A stretch of DNA of 64,000 nucleotides from Methylobacterium sp. J-076 (GCF_022829405.1 NZ_JAKSXW010000143.1:62001-126000); one strand, 5' to 3'; counted from the first letter of the stretch, positions 51,435 through 60,762 are shown. Notes: generated by a model from the letters alone, not told the origin. Numbers and translations are program-made.

Positions 51435-54400
51435 ATGTCGCTCTCGCTTTCCGGCAGCGCCCGCCCCCTCGGCGTCGCGCAGCCCGCCCGCGCCTCGCGC
51501 GAGGCCGTGTATCGCGCCGTCTGGCGCTGGCATTTCTACGCCGGCCTGCTCTGCCTGCCCTTCCTGATGACGCTCTCCGCGACGGGGGCGCTCTACCTGT
51601 TCAAGGACGAGATCAACGCCACCGTGTTCGCGGGCCGCACCACGGTCGTCCCCGCGGCCCGCCCCCTGGGGCCGGACCGGCTGATCTTCGAGGCGATGCA
51701 GGCCGTGCCCGGCGGCACCCCGCTCAGCTACACCGACCCGGCCCAGCCCGACGCCTCGGCCACGGTGACCCTCGCCGAGGGGCTCCGGCAGCGCGTCGTC
51801 TACCTCGACCCCGCGGACGGCACCGTCCTCGACACCGTCGACCGGGACGGCGAGTTCGCTATGCTGGTCCGGCGCCTGCACAGCCTCGCCTATTTCGGGC
51901 CGGTGGCGAACGGGATCATCGAGATCGTGGCCGGCTTCGCGATCATCCTCGTGATCACCGGCACCTATCTGTGGTGGCCGCGGGGGCAGGAGGGCGGGGT
52001 CGTCACCCTCCGCGGGACGCCGCGGCGCCGGGTCTGGTGGCGCGACCTCCATGCGGTGACCGGCTTCGTGGCCGGCGGCGGCCTGCTGTTCCTGGCGCTG
52101 ACGGGCCTGCCCTGGTCGATCTGGTGGGGCGAGCAGCTGCGCAACTGGTCGAACGCCGCCGGCCTCGGCCAGCCCGCCATCCTCTGGGCGAACAAGCCGG
52201 TCTCCACCGTGCCGATGGGTCAGGTGCTCGACGCCACCGGGTGGACCATGCAGACCGCCCCCCTGCCACGCTCCGGCTCGGGGGGGAGGCCGATCGGCAT
52301 CGATGAGGCGGCGGCCTCCCTCGCCCGCCTCGGGATGCCGCGGGGCTACACCCTGACGCTCCCGGTCGGGCCGGAGGGCGTCTACGCGGCGGCGGTCTAT
52401 CCGAAGGACATCGCCCACCAGCGCATCGTCTCCCTCGACCAGTACACGGGCCAGCCCCTGGTCGATGTGCGGTTCAGCGACCTCGGACCGGTGGGACGAC
52501 TGGTCCAGACCGGGGTGTCCCTCCATCTCGGCCAATATTGGGGCCGGGGGAACCAGCTCGTGATGCTGGCCTTCTGCCTCGCCACCCTCCTGCTCTCCGC
52601 CACGGCGGGGGCGATGTGGTGGAAGCGCCGGCCCAGGGGCGGGGTCGGCGTGCCGCCCTGGCCGCGGGACCGGGGGGTCGTGGCGGTGGTCACGGCCCTC
52701 GTCGCCGGGCTCGGCGCGCTGTTTCCCCTCACCGGCCTCGCGATCCTGGCCATGCTCGGCCTCGACCTCGCCGTGGGCCGCGCCCTGCGCCGCGCCCGGG
52801 GGCGCAGGGGGGCCACCGCGCCGCTCCTCCTCGCCGCGCTCTTCGCCGGGGCTCCCCTCGTCGGCGCGCGGGCCCAGGAGGCCGTCACCCTCGGGGAACT
52901 CTCCGTCACCGGCGAGGGCGGCCCGGTGCCGGGCGCCCCGCGCGCCTTCGGCGTCGCCGCCCCGCCCAACAGCGCCTCGCTGGTGATCGACCGCCCCGTG
53001 GGCCAGGTCGTCACCGAGATCGACCGCCAGAACACCATCGCCGACCGCCCGGCGACGAGCATCGGCTCGGTGCTGATCAACAGCCCCGGCGTCACCGTGC
53101 GGCAGGGCAACGGCGCCCGGGACGTCATCGTCTCGATCCGCGGCAACAACGCCCGCTCCACCGGCGTCATCAAGAACTTGGTGGTGCTGGAGGACGGGTT
53201 CATCCTCACCCAGCCCGACGGCGCCTCCCGGTTCGACCTCACCGATCCCCGCGCCTACAGCCGGATCGACGTGTTCCGGGGGCCGCAATCGGCCCTGTTC
53301 GGCAACTACGCCACCGGGGGCGCCATCGCCTTCCGCACCCGCACCGGGCGGGAGATCGACGGCTACGAGGTCGGCGTCGATGCGGGCTCGTTCGGCTACC
53401 TGTCGCACTACTTCACCGTGGGCGGAGTGAGCGGGCCGTTCGAGATCAGCCTGTTCGCCAGCGACGTGCGCGGCGACGGCTACCAGGACCACGCGTCCTA
53501 CGACACGCAGACCGTCAACCTGCTGGCGAGCTACACCCCGACCCCCGACAACCGCTTCACCTTGAAGGTCATCAACAACGACCTCCACGCCAACCTCGCG
53601 GCCCGCTCGTCCCTGGCGCAGTACGGCATCAACCCCTACCAGCGGGGCTGCGCCTCGGCGCTGACGGCGGCGGCGGGGTGCACCACCTACAATTACTTCG
53701 TGAACGGCGCCTTCGGGCGGACCGTGCCGGTGACGGCGAGCGAGGCCTCGCTCCAGCGCAACGACCGCCGCACCGTCGTCGGCCTGCGCTACGAGCACGA
53801 TTTCGACGCCTTCACCACCTGGCGCACGCAGCTCGTGTTCGACGAGCGCAACTTCAACCAGCCGTTCTACACCACCTCCTCGCGGGGCTCGTACCCATCG
53901 TGGAACTTCCTCACCGACCTGACCCGGCAGGGCGACCTGTTCGGCCTACCGGCGGTGGGCTACGTGGCGCTCGCCTACAACACCATCGACAACCACATCA
54001 GCACCTACAACCGGGCGCCCTATGGCGGCCCGCGGCTCGGGGCGCTGATCGGCGACCAGAGCGCCGTGCAGGACAACCTCGGCGGGCGGGCGCGGGTCGA
54101 GGTGGCGCTCACCGACCGCTGGACGGCGGTGGCCGGCATCAGCGCCGAGTCGACCCGCATCACCGGCCGCAACATCGCCTTCACGACCACGGCGGCGGGG
54201 ACCACGCGGTCGCTGGCCGACACCGACCGCAGCTTCCTGAACACGGCGCCCGAACTCGCGCTGGTCTACAGGGCGAGCGAGGCGTGGCAGATCCGTGCCC
54301 GCGCGGCGACCGGTTACACCACGCCGGCCGCCTCGAACCTGTTCATCACCCCCGCCGGCCTGCCCGGCAACAACACGCAGTTGAAGACGCAGGAGAACCT

Positions 54401-55100
54401 GGGCTTCGACCTCGGCGCCGACTGGACACCCCTGCCGGGCGTCTCGGTGAGCCTCACCGGGTACTACGAGTTCTTCCGCAACGAGCTGGTCTCGCAATCC
54501 CCCGGGGCGGGGCTTCTCGCCTACACCTTCAACGCCCCGGCCTCCGAGCACCGCGGCATCGAGTTCGGCGCGACCTACGACTTCGCCCCCGGCTGGCGGG
54601 CGACGGCGGCCTACGGCTTCACCGACCAGATCTACACGAAGTACGTGGAGCAGATCAGCGCCGGCAACCTCGCCCGGACCTTCGACCGAGCCGGCAACCG
54701 CATCCCCGGCGTGCCGGCGAACCAGCTCCTCGCCCGGGTCGGCTACGACGTGCCGGTGGGGCCCCTGGCCGGCCTCGGCGCCTTCGTGGAGACGGTGTTC
54801 CAGGACGACTTCGCGATCGACAACGCCAACCTGCTGAAGGCGCCGGGCTACGCGGTCGTCAACGCCAACATCCACTATGACACCGCCCTGACGGGCGGCT
54901 ACGCCAAGCGGCTGAACCTGTATTTCGAGGTGCGCAACCTGTTCGACACGGTCTACGTCGCCTCGGCGCAGAACCTCGCCAACACGATCAGCGCCACCAC
55001 CGGGTTCCAGAACGGGGCGGCCGTCCTCGCGACCACCACGGGCTCCGTCTATGCCGGCGCGCCGCGCACCTTCACGGGGGGGATGCGGCTGGCGTTCTGA
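51435..55100 (+). CDS. Fusion of a PepSY inner-membrane protein with a TonB-dependent receptor
   Basis: 1221 aa in one frame. Residues 1-455 are a PepSY-associated membrane protein: TM1 HFYAGLLCLPFLMTLSATGA, a periplasmic PepSY part, TM2 IIEIVAGFAIILVITGTYLW, TM3 TGFVAGGGLLFLALTGLPW and further helices up to GLAILAMLGLDL. A basic stretch (RALRRARGRRG) and a hydrophobic run ending GAPLVGARAQ (about 450-480) look exactly like a signal peptide. From about 480 on it is a complete TonB-dependent receptor: a TonB-box-like TLGELSVTG, plug with RGNNARSTGV and DVFRGPQSALFGNYATGGAI, and a 22-strand barrel ending in RTFTGGMRLAF. No stop or ribosome binding site separates the halves. Metal-chelate uptake is likely. 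Confidence 0.85.
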   Translation: MSLSLSGSARPLGVAQPARASREAVYRAVWRWHFYAGLLCLPFLMTLSATGALYLFKDEINATVFAGRTTVVPAARPLGPDRLIFEAMQAVPGGTPLSYTDPAQPDASATVTLAEGLRQRVVYLDPADGTVLDTVDRDGEFAMLVRRLHSLAYFGPVANGIIEIVAGFAIILVITGTYLWWPRGQEGGVVTLRGTPRRRVWWRDLHAVTGFVAGGGLLFLALTGLPWSIWWGEQLRNWSNAAGLGQPAILWANKPVSTVPMGQVLDATGWTMQTAPLPRSGSGGRPIGIDEAAASLARLGMPRGYTLTLPVGPEGVYAAAVYPKDIAHQRIVSLDQYTGQPLVDVRFSDLGPVGRLVQTGVSLHLGQYWGRGNQLVMLAFCLATLLLSATAGAMWWKRRPRGGVGVPPWPRDRGVVAVVTALVAGLGALFPLTGLAILAMLGLDLAVGRALRRARGRRGATAPLLLAALFAGAPLVGARAQEAVTLGELSVTGEGGPVPGAPRAFGVAAPPNSASLVIDRPVGQVVTEIDRQNTIADRPATSIGSVLINSPGVTVRQGNGARDVIVSIRGNNARSTGVIKNLVVLEDGFILTQPDGASRFDLTDPRAYSRIDVFRGPQSALFGNYATGGAIAFRTRTGREIDGYEVGVDAGSFGYLSHYFTVGGVSGPFEISLFASDVRGDGYQDHASYDTQTVNLLASYTPTPDNRFTLKVINNDLHANLAARSSLAQYGINPYQRGCASALTAAAGCTTYNYFVNGAFGRTVPVTASEASLQRNDRRTVVGLRYEHDFDAFTTWRTQLVFDERNFNQPFYTTSSRGSYPSWNFLTDLTRQGDLFGLPAVGYVALAYNTIDNHISTYNRAPYGGPRLGALIGDQSAVQDNLGGRARVEVALTDRWTAVAGISAESTRITGRNIAFTTTAAGTTRSLADTDRSFLNTAPELALVYRASEAWQIRARAATGYTTPAASNLFITPAGLPGNNTQLKTQENLGFDLGADWTPLPGVSVSLTGYYEFFRNELVSQSPGAGLLAYTFNAPASEHRGIEFGATYDFAPGWRATAAYGFTDQIYTKYVEQISAGNLARTFDRAGNRIPGVPANQLLARVGYDVPVGPLAGLGAFVETVFQDDFAIDNANLLKAPGYAVVNANIHYDTALTGGYAKRLNLYFEVRNLFDTVYVASAQNLANTISATTGFQNGAAVLATTTGSVYAGAPRTFTGGMRLAF

Positions 55101-55169
55101 GGGCCGGGGACGCGGTCCCTCCGGGCCGCATCGTCAGGGCGCACGACGTGACATCATCCAGGGGCGCGA

Positions 55170-55222
55170 CGCATGGCGGCGCGGCGCGACCCTGGGTCGC
55201 TTCGCTGCCCTTACGGTGACGG
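55170..55222. repeat. Diverged third copy of the intergenic repeat
   Basis: Between convergent genes. CCTGGGTCGCTTCGCTGC at about 55191-55208 matches CCTGGATTGCTTCGCTGC of the copy at 13.4 kb, followed by a similar ACGG-containing end. The flanks match weakly, so this is a decayed or different member of the same family. Confidence 0.35.
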
Positions 55223-55242
55223 CGGCGGGTTCGGAGGCGCGA

Positions 55243-55911
55243 TCACGACGCCTTGCAGGTCCCGTCCGCCGCCCCGTCCCAGAGGCTCACCCCGCCGCCG
55301 GGGTGGCACTGGCCGGGGAAGGCCAGGGTGATCAGCTTGGCGAGGGCGATCTTGGCCTCCTCGTTGTAGCCGATCTCACCCACCACCTTCCCGTCCCGGT
55401 CGAAGAGCTCGACGGCGGCCGTGTGCTCCAGGGTGTAGTCGCCGTCCCTGGTGGGGATGCGGCGGACATGGACGTGGTAGAGGTCGGCCATCCGGGCGGC
55501 CTCCTCCGGCGTGCCGACCAGGGCGCGGATGCGCGGGTCGAAGGCGGTGAGGTAGTCGCGCAGGGTGTCCGGCGTGTCGCGGGCCGGGTCGAGGGTGACG
55601 AACACGACGTTCAGCCGGTCGCCGTCCTTGCCCATCCGCTCCAGGGCGCCCGAGAGCGTCGTGAGGGTGGTGGGGCAGACCTCCGGACACCGGGTGAAGC
55701 CGAAGAACAGGGCCGTGGGCTTGCCCTTCAGGTCCGCCTCGGTGACCGGCTTGCCGTCGAGGTCGGCGAGGGTGAACGGGCCGCCGACCCGCCGGGGGTG
55801 GCTGAAGGAGGAGCCCTGCTGCAGCATGATCGCGCCCGTGCCGGCGGCCACGAAGGCCAGCATCACGCCGGAGGCGAGGACGGCGAGGGGGGTGGAGATC
55901 ACGGGCGGCAT
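55243..55911 (-). CDS. SCO1/SenC-family copper chaperone
   Basis: 222 aa. N-terminal membrane anchor (VLASGVMLAFVAAGTGAIML), then a thioredoxin fold with the copper-binding CxxxC in FFGFTRCPEVCPTTL and the distal His in LEHTAAVELFD. SCO proteins deliver copper to the CuA site of cytochrome oxidase or act as thiol reductants. It is convergent with the PepSY/receptor gene. Oxidase genes are not nearby. Confidence 0.9.
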   Translation of the reverse strand: MPPVISTPLAVLASGVMLAFVAAGTGAIMLQQGSSFSHPRRVGGPFTLADLDGKPVTEADLKGKPTALFFGFTRCPEVCPTTLTTLSGALERMGKDGDRLNVVFVTLDPARDTPDTLRDYLTAFDPRIRALVGTPEEAARMADLYHVHVRRIPTRDGDYTLEHTAAVELFDRDGKVVGEIGYNEEAKIALAKLITLAFPGQCHPGGGVSLWDGAADGTCKAS

Positions 55912-55983
55912 CCGGGCGGCGCGGCGGCCACCTTCAGATAACGCCGGGGCGGGCCGAATGCCACCGCGCCCCGGCGGCGCAGG

Positions 55984-57159
55984 TCAGCTCGCCGAGACCT
56001 GCCGCTGCGGCACGAGGTCGTTGGCGATGATCTCGCCGAACGGCCCGTCGTTGCGGGCCCGCCCCCCGGTCCGCCCGGTGGTGGCGCGCAGGGGGAGCTT
56101 GGGGAAGACCAGCTCCGCGAAGCGGTAGGCTTCCTCCAGGTGCGGGTAGCCGGAGAGGATGAACCGGTCGATGCTGATGTCGATGTACTCCTTCATCCGG
56201 TCGGCGACCTGGTCGGCCGAGCCGACGAGGGCCGTGCCCGCCCCGCCGCGCACCAGCCCGACGCCGGCCCAGAGGTTCGGGGAGACGACGAGGTTGTCGC
56301 GGCTGCCCCCGTGGAGCGCCATCATCCGGCGCTGGCCGACGGAATCCTGGCGCTTCAGGGTCTCCTGCGCCTTGGCGATGGTGGCGTCGTCCACGCGGGA
56401 GATCAGGCGCTCGGCCGCGTCCCAGGCCTCGGCCTCGGTCTCGCGGACGATGACGTGCAGGCGGATGCCGTAGGAGAAGGTCTTGCCCTTGGCCGCGGCG
56501 GCCTCCCGGGCGGCGGCGATCTTCTCCGCGACCTGGGCCGGGGGCTCGCCCCAGGTGAGGTAGACGTCGCAATGCTCGGCCGCGACCGCCATGCCGGCGG
56601 GCGACGAGCCGCCGAAATAGAGCGGCGGGTAGGGCTTCTGCACGGGCGGGAAGATCACCCGGCCGTTCTCCACCCGCAGATGCTTGCCCTCGAAGTTCAC
56701 GGTCTCGCCGCCCATGAGGCCGCGCCAGATGTGCAGGAACTCGTCCGTGACCGCGTAGCGCTCGCCATGGGAGAGGAACACGCCGTCGCCGGCCAGCTCC
56801 ACCGGATCGCCCCCGGTGACGACGTTGATGAGCAGCCGCCCGTTGGAGATCCGGTCGAGGGTCGCCGCCATGCGCGCCGCGACGGAGGGCTCCTGGAGGC
56901 CGGGCCGGACCGCCACGAGGAAGCGCAGGTCCCGCGTCAGGGGGGCCAGCGCCGAGGCGATCACCCAGGAATCCTCGCAGGATCGGCCGGTCGGCAGCAG
57001 CACGCCGAAATAGCCGAGTTCGTCGGCGCCCTGCGCGATCTGCCGGAGGTAGGGCAGCGACACCTCCCGCGCACCCTCCGACGCCCCGAGGTAGCGCCCG
57101 TCGCCGTGGGTCGGCAGGAACCAGAGGACGTCGGCGCGCCCGTCTTGCGATGCGGTCAT
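55984..57159 (-). CDS. ssuD: FMNH2-dependent alkanesulfonate monooxygenase
   Basis: 391 aa, highly similar to E. coli SsuD throughout: VLWFLPTHGDGRYLG, LLPTGRSCEDSWVIASALAP (the conserved active-site Cys), VVTGGDPVELAGDG, YPPLYFGGSS, YLTWGEPPAQV and RGGAGTALVG. It cleaves C1 and longer alkanesulfonates to aldehyde and sulphite using reduced FMN from SsuE. Last gene of the ssu operon, 18 bases after ssuB. Confidence 0.95.
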   Translation of the reverse strand: MTASQDGRADVLWFLPTHGDGRYLGASEGAREVSLPYLRQIAQGADELGYFGVLLPTGRSCEDSWVIASALAPLTRDLRFLVAVRPGLQEPSVAARMAATLDRISNGRLLINVVTGGDPVELAGDGVFLSHGERYAVTDEFLHIWRGLMGGETVNFEGKHLRVENGRVIFPPVQKPYPPLYFGGSSPAGMAVAAEHCDVYLTWGEPPAQVAEKIAAAREAAAAKGKTFSYGIRLHVIVRETEAEAWDAAERLISRVDDATIAKAQETLKRQDSVGQRRMMALHGGSRDNLVVSPNLWAGVGLVRGGAGTALVGSADQVADRMKEYIDISIDRFILSGYPHLEEAYRFAELVFPKLPLRATTGRTGGRARNDGPFGEIIANDLVPQRQVSAS

Positions 57160-57177
57160 GGTGTGGTCCTTCGTGCG

Positions 57178-58011
57178 TCAGGCCGCCTGGGGCGTGCCGA
57201 GCAGGTGGTCGAGGATGCGCCCTTCCAGGCGCGCGAGGTCGGGCTCGCCCCGGCGGCGCGGCCGGGGCACGTCGACCCGCAGGTCGAGGGCGATGCGTCC
57301 GCCCTCCATGACGAGGATGCGGTCGGCCAGCGCCACCGCCTCGCTCACGTCATGGGTGACGAGGAGGGCGGTGAAGCCCTGCGCCTGCCAGATGCGCTCG
57401 ATCAGCTCCTGCATGCCGATGCGCGTCAGGGCGTCGAGGGCGCCCAGCGGCTCGTCGAGGGCGAGCAGGCCCGGCCCGCTCACCAGGGCGCGGGCCAGGG
57501 CGACGCGCTGGCGCTGGCCGCCGGAGAGGGTCGCGGGCCATTGGCCGGCCTTGTCCGCCAGCCCCACCTCGGCCAGCGCCGCCTGGGCCCGGTCCCGGCG
57601 CTCGGCGCGGGTGCCGAGCCCGGTCAGGCCCACCGCCACGTTGTCGAGCACGCTCGCCCAGGGCAGCAGGCGCGGCTCCTGGAACATGATCCGCTGGGAC
57701 GGCGCCGCCCGGGGCGAGGTGGCCGCCCCGGCCTCCACCTGGACCCGCCCGGCGGTGGGCGTCTCCAGGCCGAGGATCGTCCGCAGGAGGGTGCTCTTGC
57801 CGCAGCCGGAGCGGCCGACGATGGCCGTGAAGCCGCCGGCCGGCAGGAACAGGTCGAGCCCGGTGATGACGGGGTGCCCGTCGAAGCTCTTGTGCAGGTC
57901 GTGCACGGTGACGGCGAGGCCGTGGGCGGGCTGGCGGCGGGCCGGCGCGACCGGCTCCCGGGGGGGCGCGTCGAGGGGCGCGGGGGCGTCCCGGCTCAGG
58001 GTGTCGAGCAT
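57178..58011 (-). CDS. ssuB: Aliphatic sulfonate ABC transporter ATP-binding protein
   Basis: 277 aa. Walker A VGRSGCGKSTLL, Q-loop IMFQEPRLLPWASV, signature LSGGQRQRVALARAL, Walker B GLLALDEPLGALD and switch His LLVTHDVSEA are all intact. The ATG shares its A with the ssuC stop codon (TGATG). It energises uptake through SsuC. It carries an N-terminal Pro/Arg-rich extension of about 30 residues before the usual start. Confidence 0.94.
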   Translation of the reverse strand: MLDTLSRDAPAPLDAPPREPVAPARRQPAHGLAVTVHDLHKSFDGHPVITGLDLFLPAGGFTAIVGRSGCGKSTLLRTILGLETPTAGRVQVEAGAATSPRAAPSQRIMFQEPRLLPWASVLDNVAVGLTGLGTRAERRDRAQAALAEVGLADKAGQWPATLSGGQRQRVALARALVSGPGLLALDEPLGALDALTRIGMQELIERIWQAQGFTALLVTHDVSEAVALADRILVMEGGRIALDLRVDVPRPRRRGEPDLARLEGRILDHLLGTPQAA

Positions 58012-58790
58012 CAGGCGCTCCTGTAGGCGGGGTTCCAGGACAGGCAGCTCCGTTCGAGCGCCCGGGTGAAGGTGTCGGCGAGCTTGCCGAGCAGGGCGTA
58101 GATGAGGATCGCCAGCACCACGACGTCGACGAGCATGAACTCGCGCGCCTGCATCGCCATGTAGCCGAGCCCGGAGGAGGCGGAGATCGTCTCGGCGACG
58201 ATGAGCGTGAGCCACATGATGCCGAGCGCGTAGCGCAGGCCGACGAAGATCGAGGGCAGGGCGCCGGGCAGGACGACCCGGCGGAACAGCTCCGCCCGGG
58301 ACATGCCGTAGACCCGGCCCATCTCCACCAGGGCCGGATCCACCGAGCGGATGCCGTGCAGGGTGTTGGCGTAGATCGGGAAGAACACCCCGAGCGCGAC
58401 GAGGAACAGCTTCGCCTCCTCGCCGATGCCGAACCACAGGATCACCAGGGGGATCAGCGACAGGTGGGGCACGTTGCGCACCATCTGCACGGAGGTGTCC
58501 GTGAGCCGCTCCGACAGGCGCGACAGCCCGTTGGCGAGGCCCAGGACGAACCCGATGCCGCCGCCGACGGCGAAGCCCGCCAGCGCCCGCAGGGTGCTGA
58601 CGCCGAGGTTGGTCCAGAGCTCGCCCGTCCGCCCGGCCTCCCAGCCGGCGCGGACCACGTCGAGGGGGGCCGGCATCACGCGGCTCGAGATGAGGCCGGC
58701 CGAGACCGCGGCCTGCCATCCGACGAGGATCGCCGCCGGCAGGAGCCAGGGGACCGTGGCGTGCCGTGCCCGCGAAAGGGAGAGGGTCAT
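58011..58790 (-). CDS. ssuC: Aliphatic sulfonate ABC transporter permease
   Basis: 259 aa with six transmembrane helices and the permease EAA loop (LVEMGRVYGMSRAELFRRV, VVLPGALPSIFVGLRYALGI). It matches the SsuC/TauC/NrtB permease group. The start overlaps the ssuA stop by four bases and the stop overlaps the ssuB start, showing tight coupling. Confidence 0.94.
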   Translation of the reverse strand: MTLSLSRARHATVPWLLPAAILVGWQAAVSAGLISSRVMPAPLDVVRAGWEAGRTGELWTNLGVSTLRALAGFAVGGGIGFVLGLANGLSRLSERLTDTSVQMVRNVPHLSLIPLVILWFGIGEEAKLFLVALGVFFPIYANTLHGIRSVDPALVEMGRVYGMSRAELFRRVVLPGALPSIFVGLRYALGIMWLTLIVAETISASSGLGYMAMQAREFMLVDVVVLAILIYALLGKLADTFTRALERSCLSWNPAYRSA

Positions 58791-59800
58791 CGATTGTCCG
58801 CCTGTCGCTTGGGGTCGGCCCAGACCGCGTCGGCCACGCGCAGGGGCTTGGGCAGGAGGCCGAGGCTGCGGAACGCGTCGGCGACCCGCTGCTGGTCGGC
58901 CACCGTGGCGGCGTCCAGGGGCGCCACCCCGTAGGAGAGGCGCCCGAGCGCCACGCCGAGGATCGGCGCCGGGATGCCGACCGTCGGGGCGAGCTCGGCC
59001 GCCACCGTCTCGGCATGGCCGGCGGCCCAGGCATCGACCTCGCCGATGGCCTTCAGCACGGCCGAGACGATCTCGGGATGGGGGTCGGTGAAGCCCCGGC
59101 GCGAGAAGTAGAACTGGCGGTTGGGCGCGAGCCCCTGGCCGTCCGCCAGCACCCGCGCCCCCGTGGAACGCTCGGCGGCGGCGAGGTAAGGGTCCCAGAT
59201 CGCCCAGGCATCGACGGCGCCGCGCACGAAGGCGGCGTTGGCGTCCGCCGGGGCGAGGAAGGCGAGCTTCACCCCGTCGTAGGGGACGCCGGCCTGCTCC
59301 AGGGCGCGCACCAGCAGGAAGTGGACGTTCGAGCCCTTGTTGAGGGCGATGGTCCGGCCGCGCAGGTCGGCGACGGTGCGGACGGGGCTGTCCTTGGGCA
59401 CCAGGATCGCCTCGCCCCGGGGGGCGGGCGGCTCGGCGGCGACGTAGCGCAGCTCCGGGCTCGCCGCCTGGGCGAAGATCGGCGGCGCCTCGCCGGCCGA
59501 GCCGAAATCGATCGCCCCGGCGTTCAGCGCCTCCATCAGCGGCGGGCCGGAGGGGAACTCCGACCATTCCACCGCCACGCCCAGGGGCTGGAGGGCGCGC
59601 TCCAGGGTGCCGCGCCCCTTGAGGAGCACGAGCGATCCGTACTTCTGGTAGCCGATGCGCAGGGTGCTTCCTGCGGCGCGGGCCGGGCGCAGGGCCGCCG
59701 CCGCCGCGAGCCCGAGGCCGCCGGCCATGAGGAGGCGACGGCTCGGGCCGGCATGGGCCGGGAAGGGCGAGGCCAGGGTGCGGGGGGGTCGATCGGTCAT
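58787..59800 (-). CDS. ssuA: Aliphatic sulfonate-binding protein, copy nearest ssuC
   Basis: 337 aa. Tat-like signal (PSRRLLMAGGLGLAAAAAL), then the SsuA fold: TLRIGYQKYGSLVLLKGRG, VEWSEFPSGPPLMEALNAG, AIDFGSAGEAPPIFAQAAS, FLAPADANAAFVRGAVDAWA and IWDPYLAAAE. It captures sulfonates in the periplasm for SsuBC. It is one of two tandem homologues, with only six bases between them. Confidence 0.92.
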   Translation of the reverse strand: MTDRPPRTLASPFPAHAGPSRRLLMAGGLGLAAAAALRPARAAGSTLRIGYQKYGSLVLLKGRGTLERALQPLGVAVEWSEFPSGPPLMEALNAGAIDFGSAGEAPPIFAQAASPELRYVAAEPPAPRGEAILVPKDSPVRTVADLRGRTIALNKGSNVHFLLVRALEQAGVPYDGVKLAFLAPADANAAFVRGAVDAWAIWDPYLAAAERSTGARVLADGQGLAPNRQFYFSRRGFTDPHPEIVSAVLKAIGEVDAWAAGHAETVAAELAPTVGIPAPILGVALGRLSYGVAPLDAATVADQQRVADAFRSLGLLPKPLRVADAVWADPKRQADNR

Positions 59801-59806
59801 CGTCGG

Positions 59807-60754
59807 TCAGCCGTTGCGGTCGGGGGCCGTCCAGACCGCATCCGCGACGCGGATCGGGCGGGGAATGAGCTTGAGGGAGTGGAAGCGGTCGGCGATCGCC
59901 TGTTGGGCGGCGACGACGCCGGGGTTCATCGGGCCGATCACGTAATCGGTCCGGTCGACCGCCCGCCGCGTGGCGGCGAGCGGCACGCCGGTGCCCTGAG
60001 ACAGCAGCGCCGCCACCTCGCCCCGGTTCTGCGTGCACCATTGCGCCACGTGGCCCAGCGCCCCGATCGCCGCGGAGAGCACGGCGGCCTTCTGCTCGGC
60101 GAGCGCCCGGCTCGCGAGGAAGAAGTTGTTCTGCCGGGCGATGTCGTTGGCGGTCGCGAGGACGCGCACGCCGTCGCCGGCCTCCGCGATGGCGAAGTAG
60201 GGGTCCCAGATCGTCCAGGCGTCGATGCTGCCCCGGGCGAAGGCGGCGGCCGCGTCGGCCGGGGCGAGGGTCACCGGCTCGATCTCCGCATAGGTCAGCC
60301 CCGCCTTCTCCAGGGCCGCCACGGTGAGGTTGTGGGCGCTCGACGCCTTGGCGAAGGCGACGCGCTTGCCCCTCAAGTCCGCGAGGGACCGGATGGGCGA
60401 GCCCTTCGGCAGCAGGATGCCGGAGCCGGAGCCCCCCGCTTCCTGCGCGGCGGCGTAGACGAGGGGCGATTTCGCCGCCTGCGCGAAGATCGGCGGCGCG
60501 TCCCCGGTCTGGCCGAAATCGATCCCGCCGAGGGAGAGGGCTTCGAGCAGCGGCGGCCCGAAGGAGAACTCCACCCAGGTGACCTGATGGCCGAGGGGAT
60601 CCAGGGCGGCCTCGATCGCGCGCTGCTGCTTGGCGACGACGAGGATGCCGTTCTTCTGGTAGCCGATGCGCAGGGTGTCCGCCCCGGCGGCGCGGGCGGC
60701 GTGCAGGGCCGGCAGCGCGGCGAGCCCGGCCAGGAGCGTGCGTCGGTGCAGCAT
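59807..60754 (-). CDS. ssuA: Aliphatic sulfonate-binding protein, second tandem copy
   Basis: 315 aa from the ATG at 60754 (a GTG at 60766, overlapping the ssuE stop, is also possible). Signal LHRRTLLAGLAALPALHAAR, followed by TLRIGYQKNGILVVAKQQRA, VTWVEFSFGPPLLEALSLGG, IDFGQTGDAPPIFAQAAKS and WTIWDPYFAIAEAG. It is clearly homologous to its neighbour but diverged in ligand-facing segments, so the two probably bind different sulfonates. Confidence 0.92.
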   Translation of the reverse strand: MLHRRTLLAGLAALPALHAARAAGADTLRIGYQKNGILVVAKQQRAIEAALDPLGHQVTWVEFSFGPPLLEALSLGGIDFGQTGDAPPIFAQAAKSPLVYAAAQEAGGSGSGILLPKGSPIRSLADLRGKRVAFAKASSAHNLTVAALEKAGLTYAEIEPVTLAPADAAAAFARGSIDAWTIWDPYFAIAEAGDGVRVLATANDIARQNNFFLASRALAEQKAAVLSAAIGALGHVAQWCTQNRGEVAALLSQGTGVPLAATRRAVDRTDYVIGPMNPGVVAAQQAIADRFHSLKLIPRPIRVADAVWTAPDRNG

Positions 60755-60762
60755 CGTCCCGA

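Noticed and set aside
51366..53798. A long reverse-strand open frame opposite the PepSY/receptor gene
   Set aside because: The composition (Ala, Glu, Gly, Arg, His) is typical of antisense shadows in high-GC genomes and has no recognisable domain.
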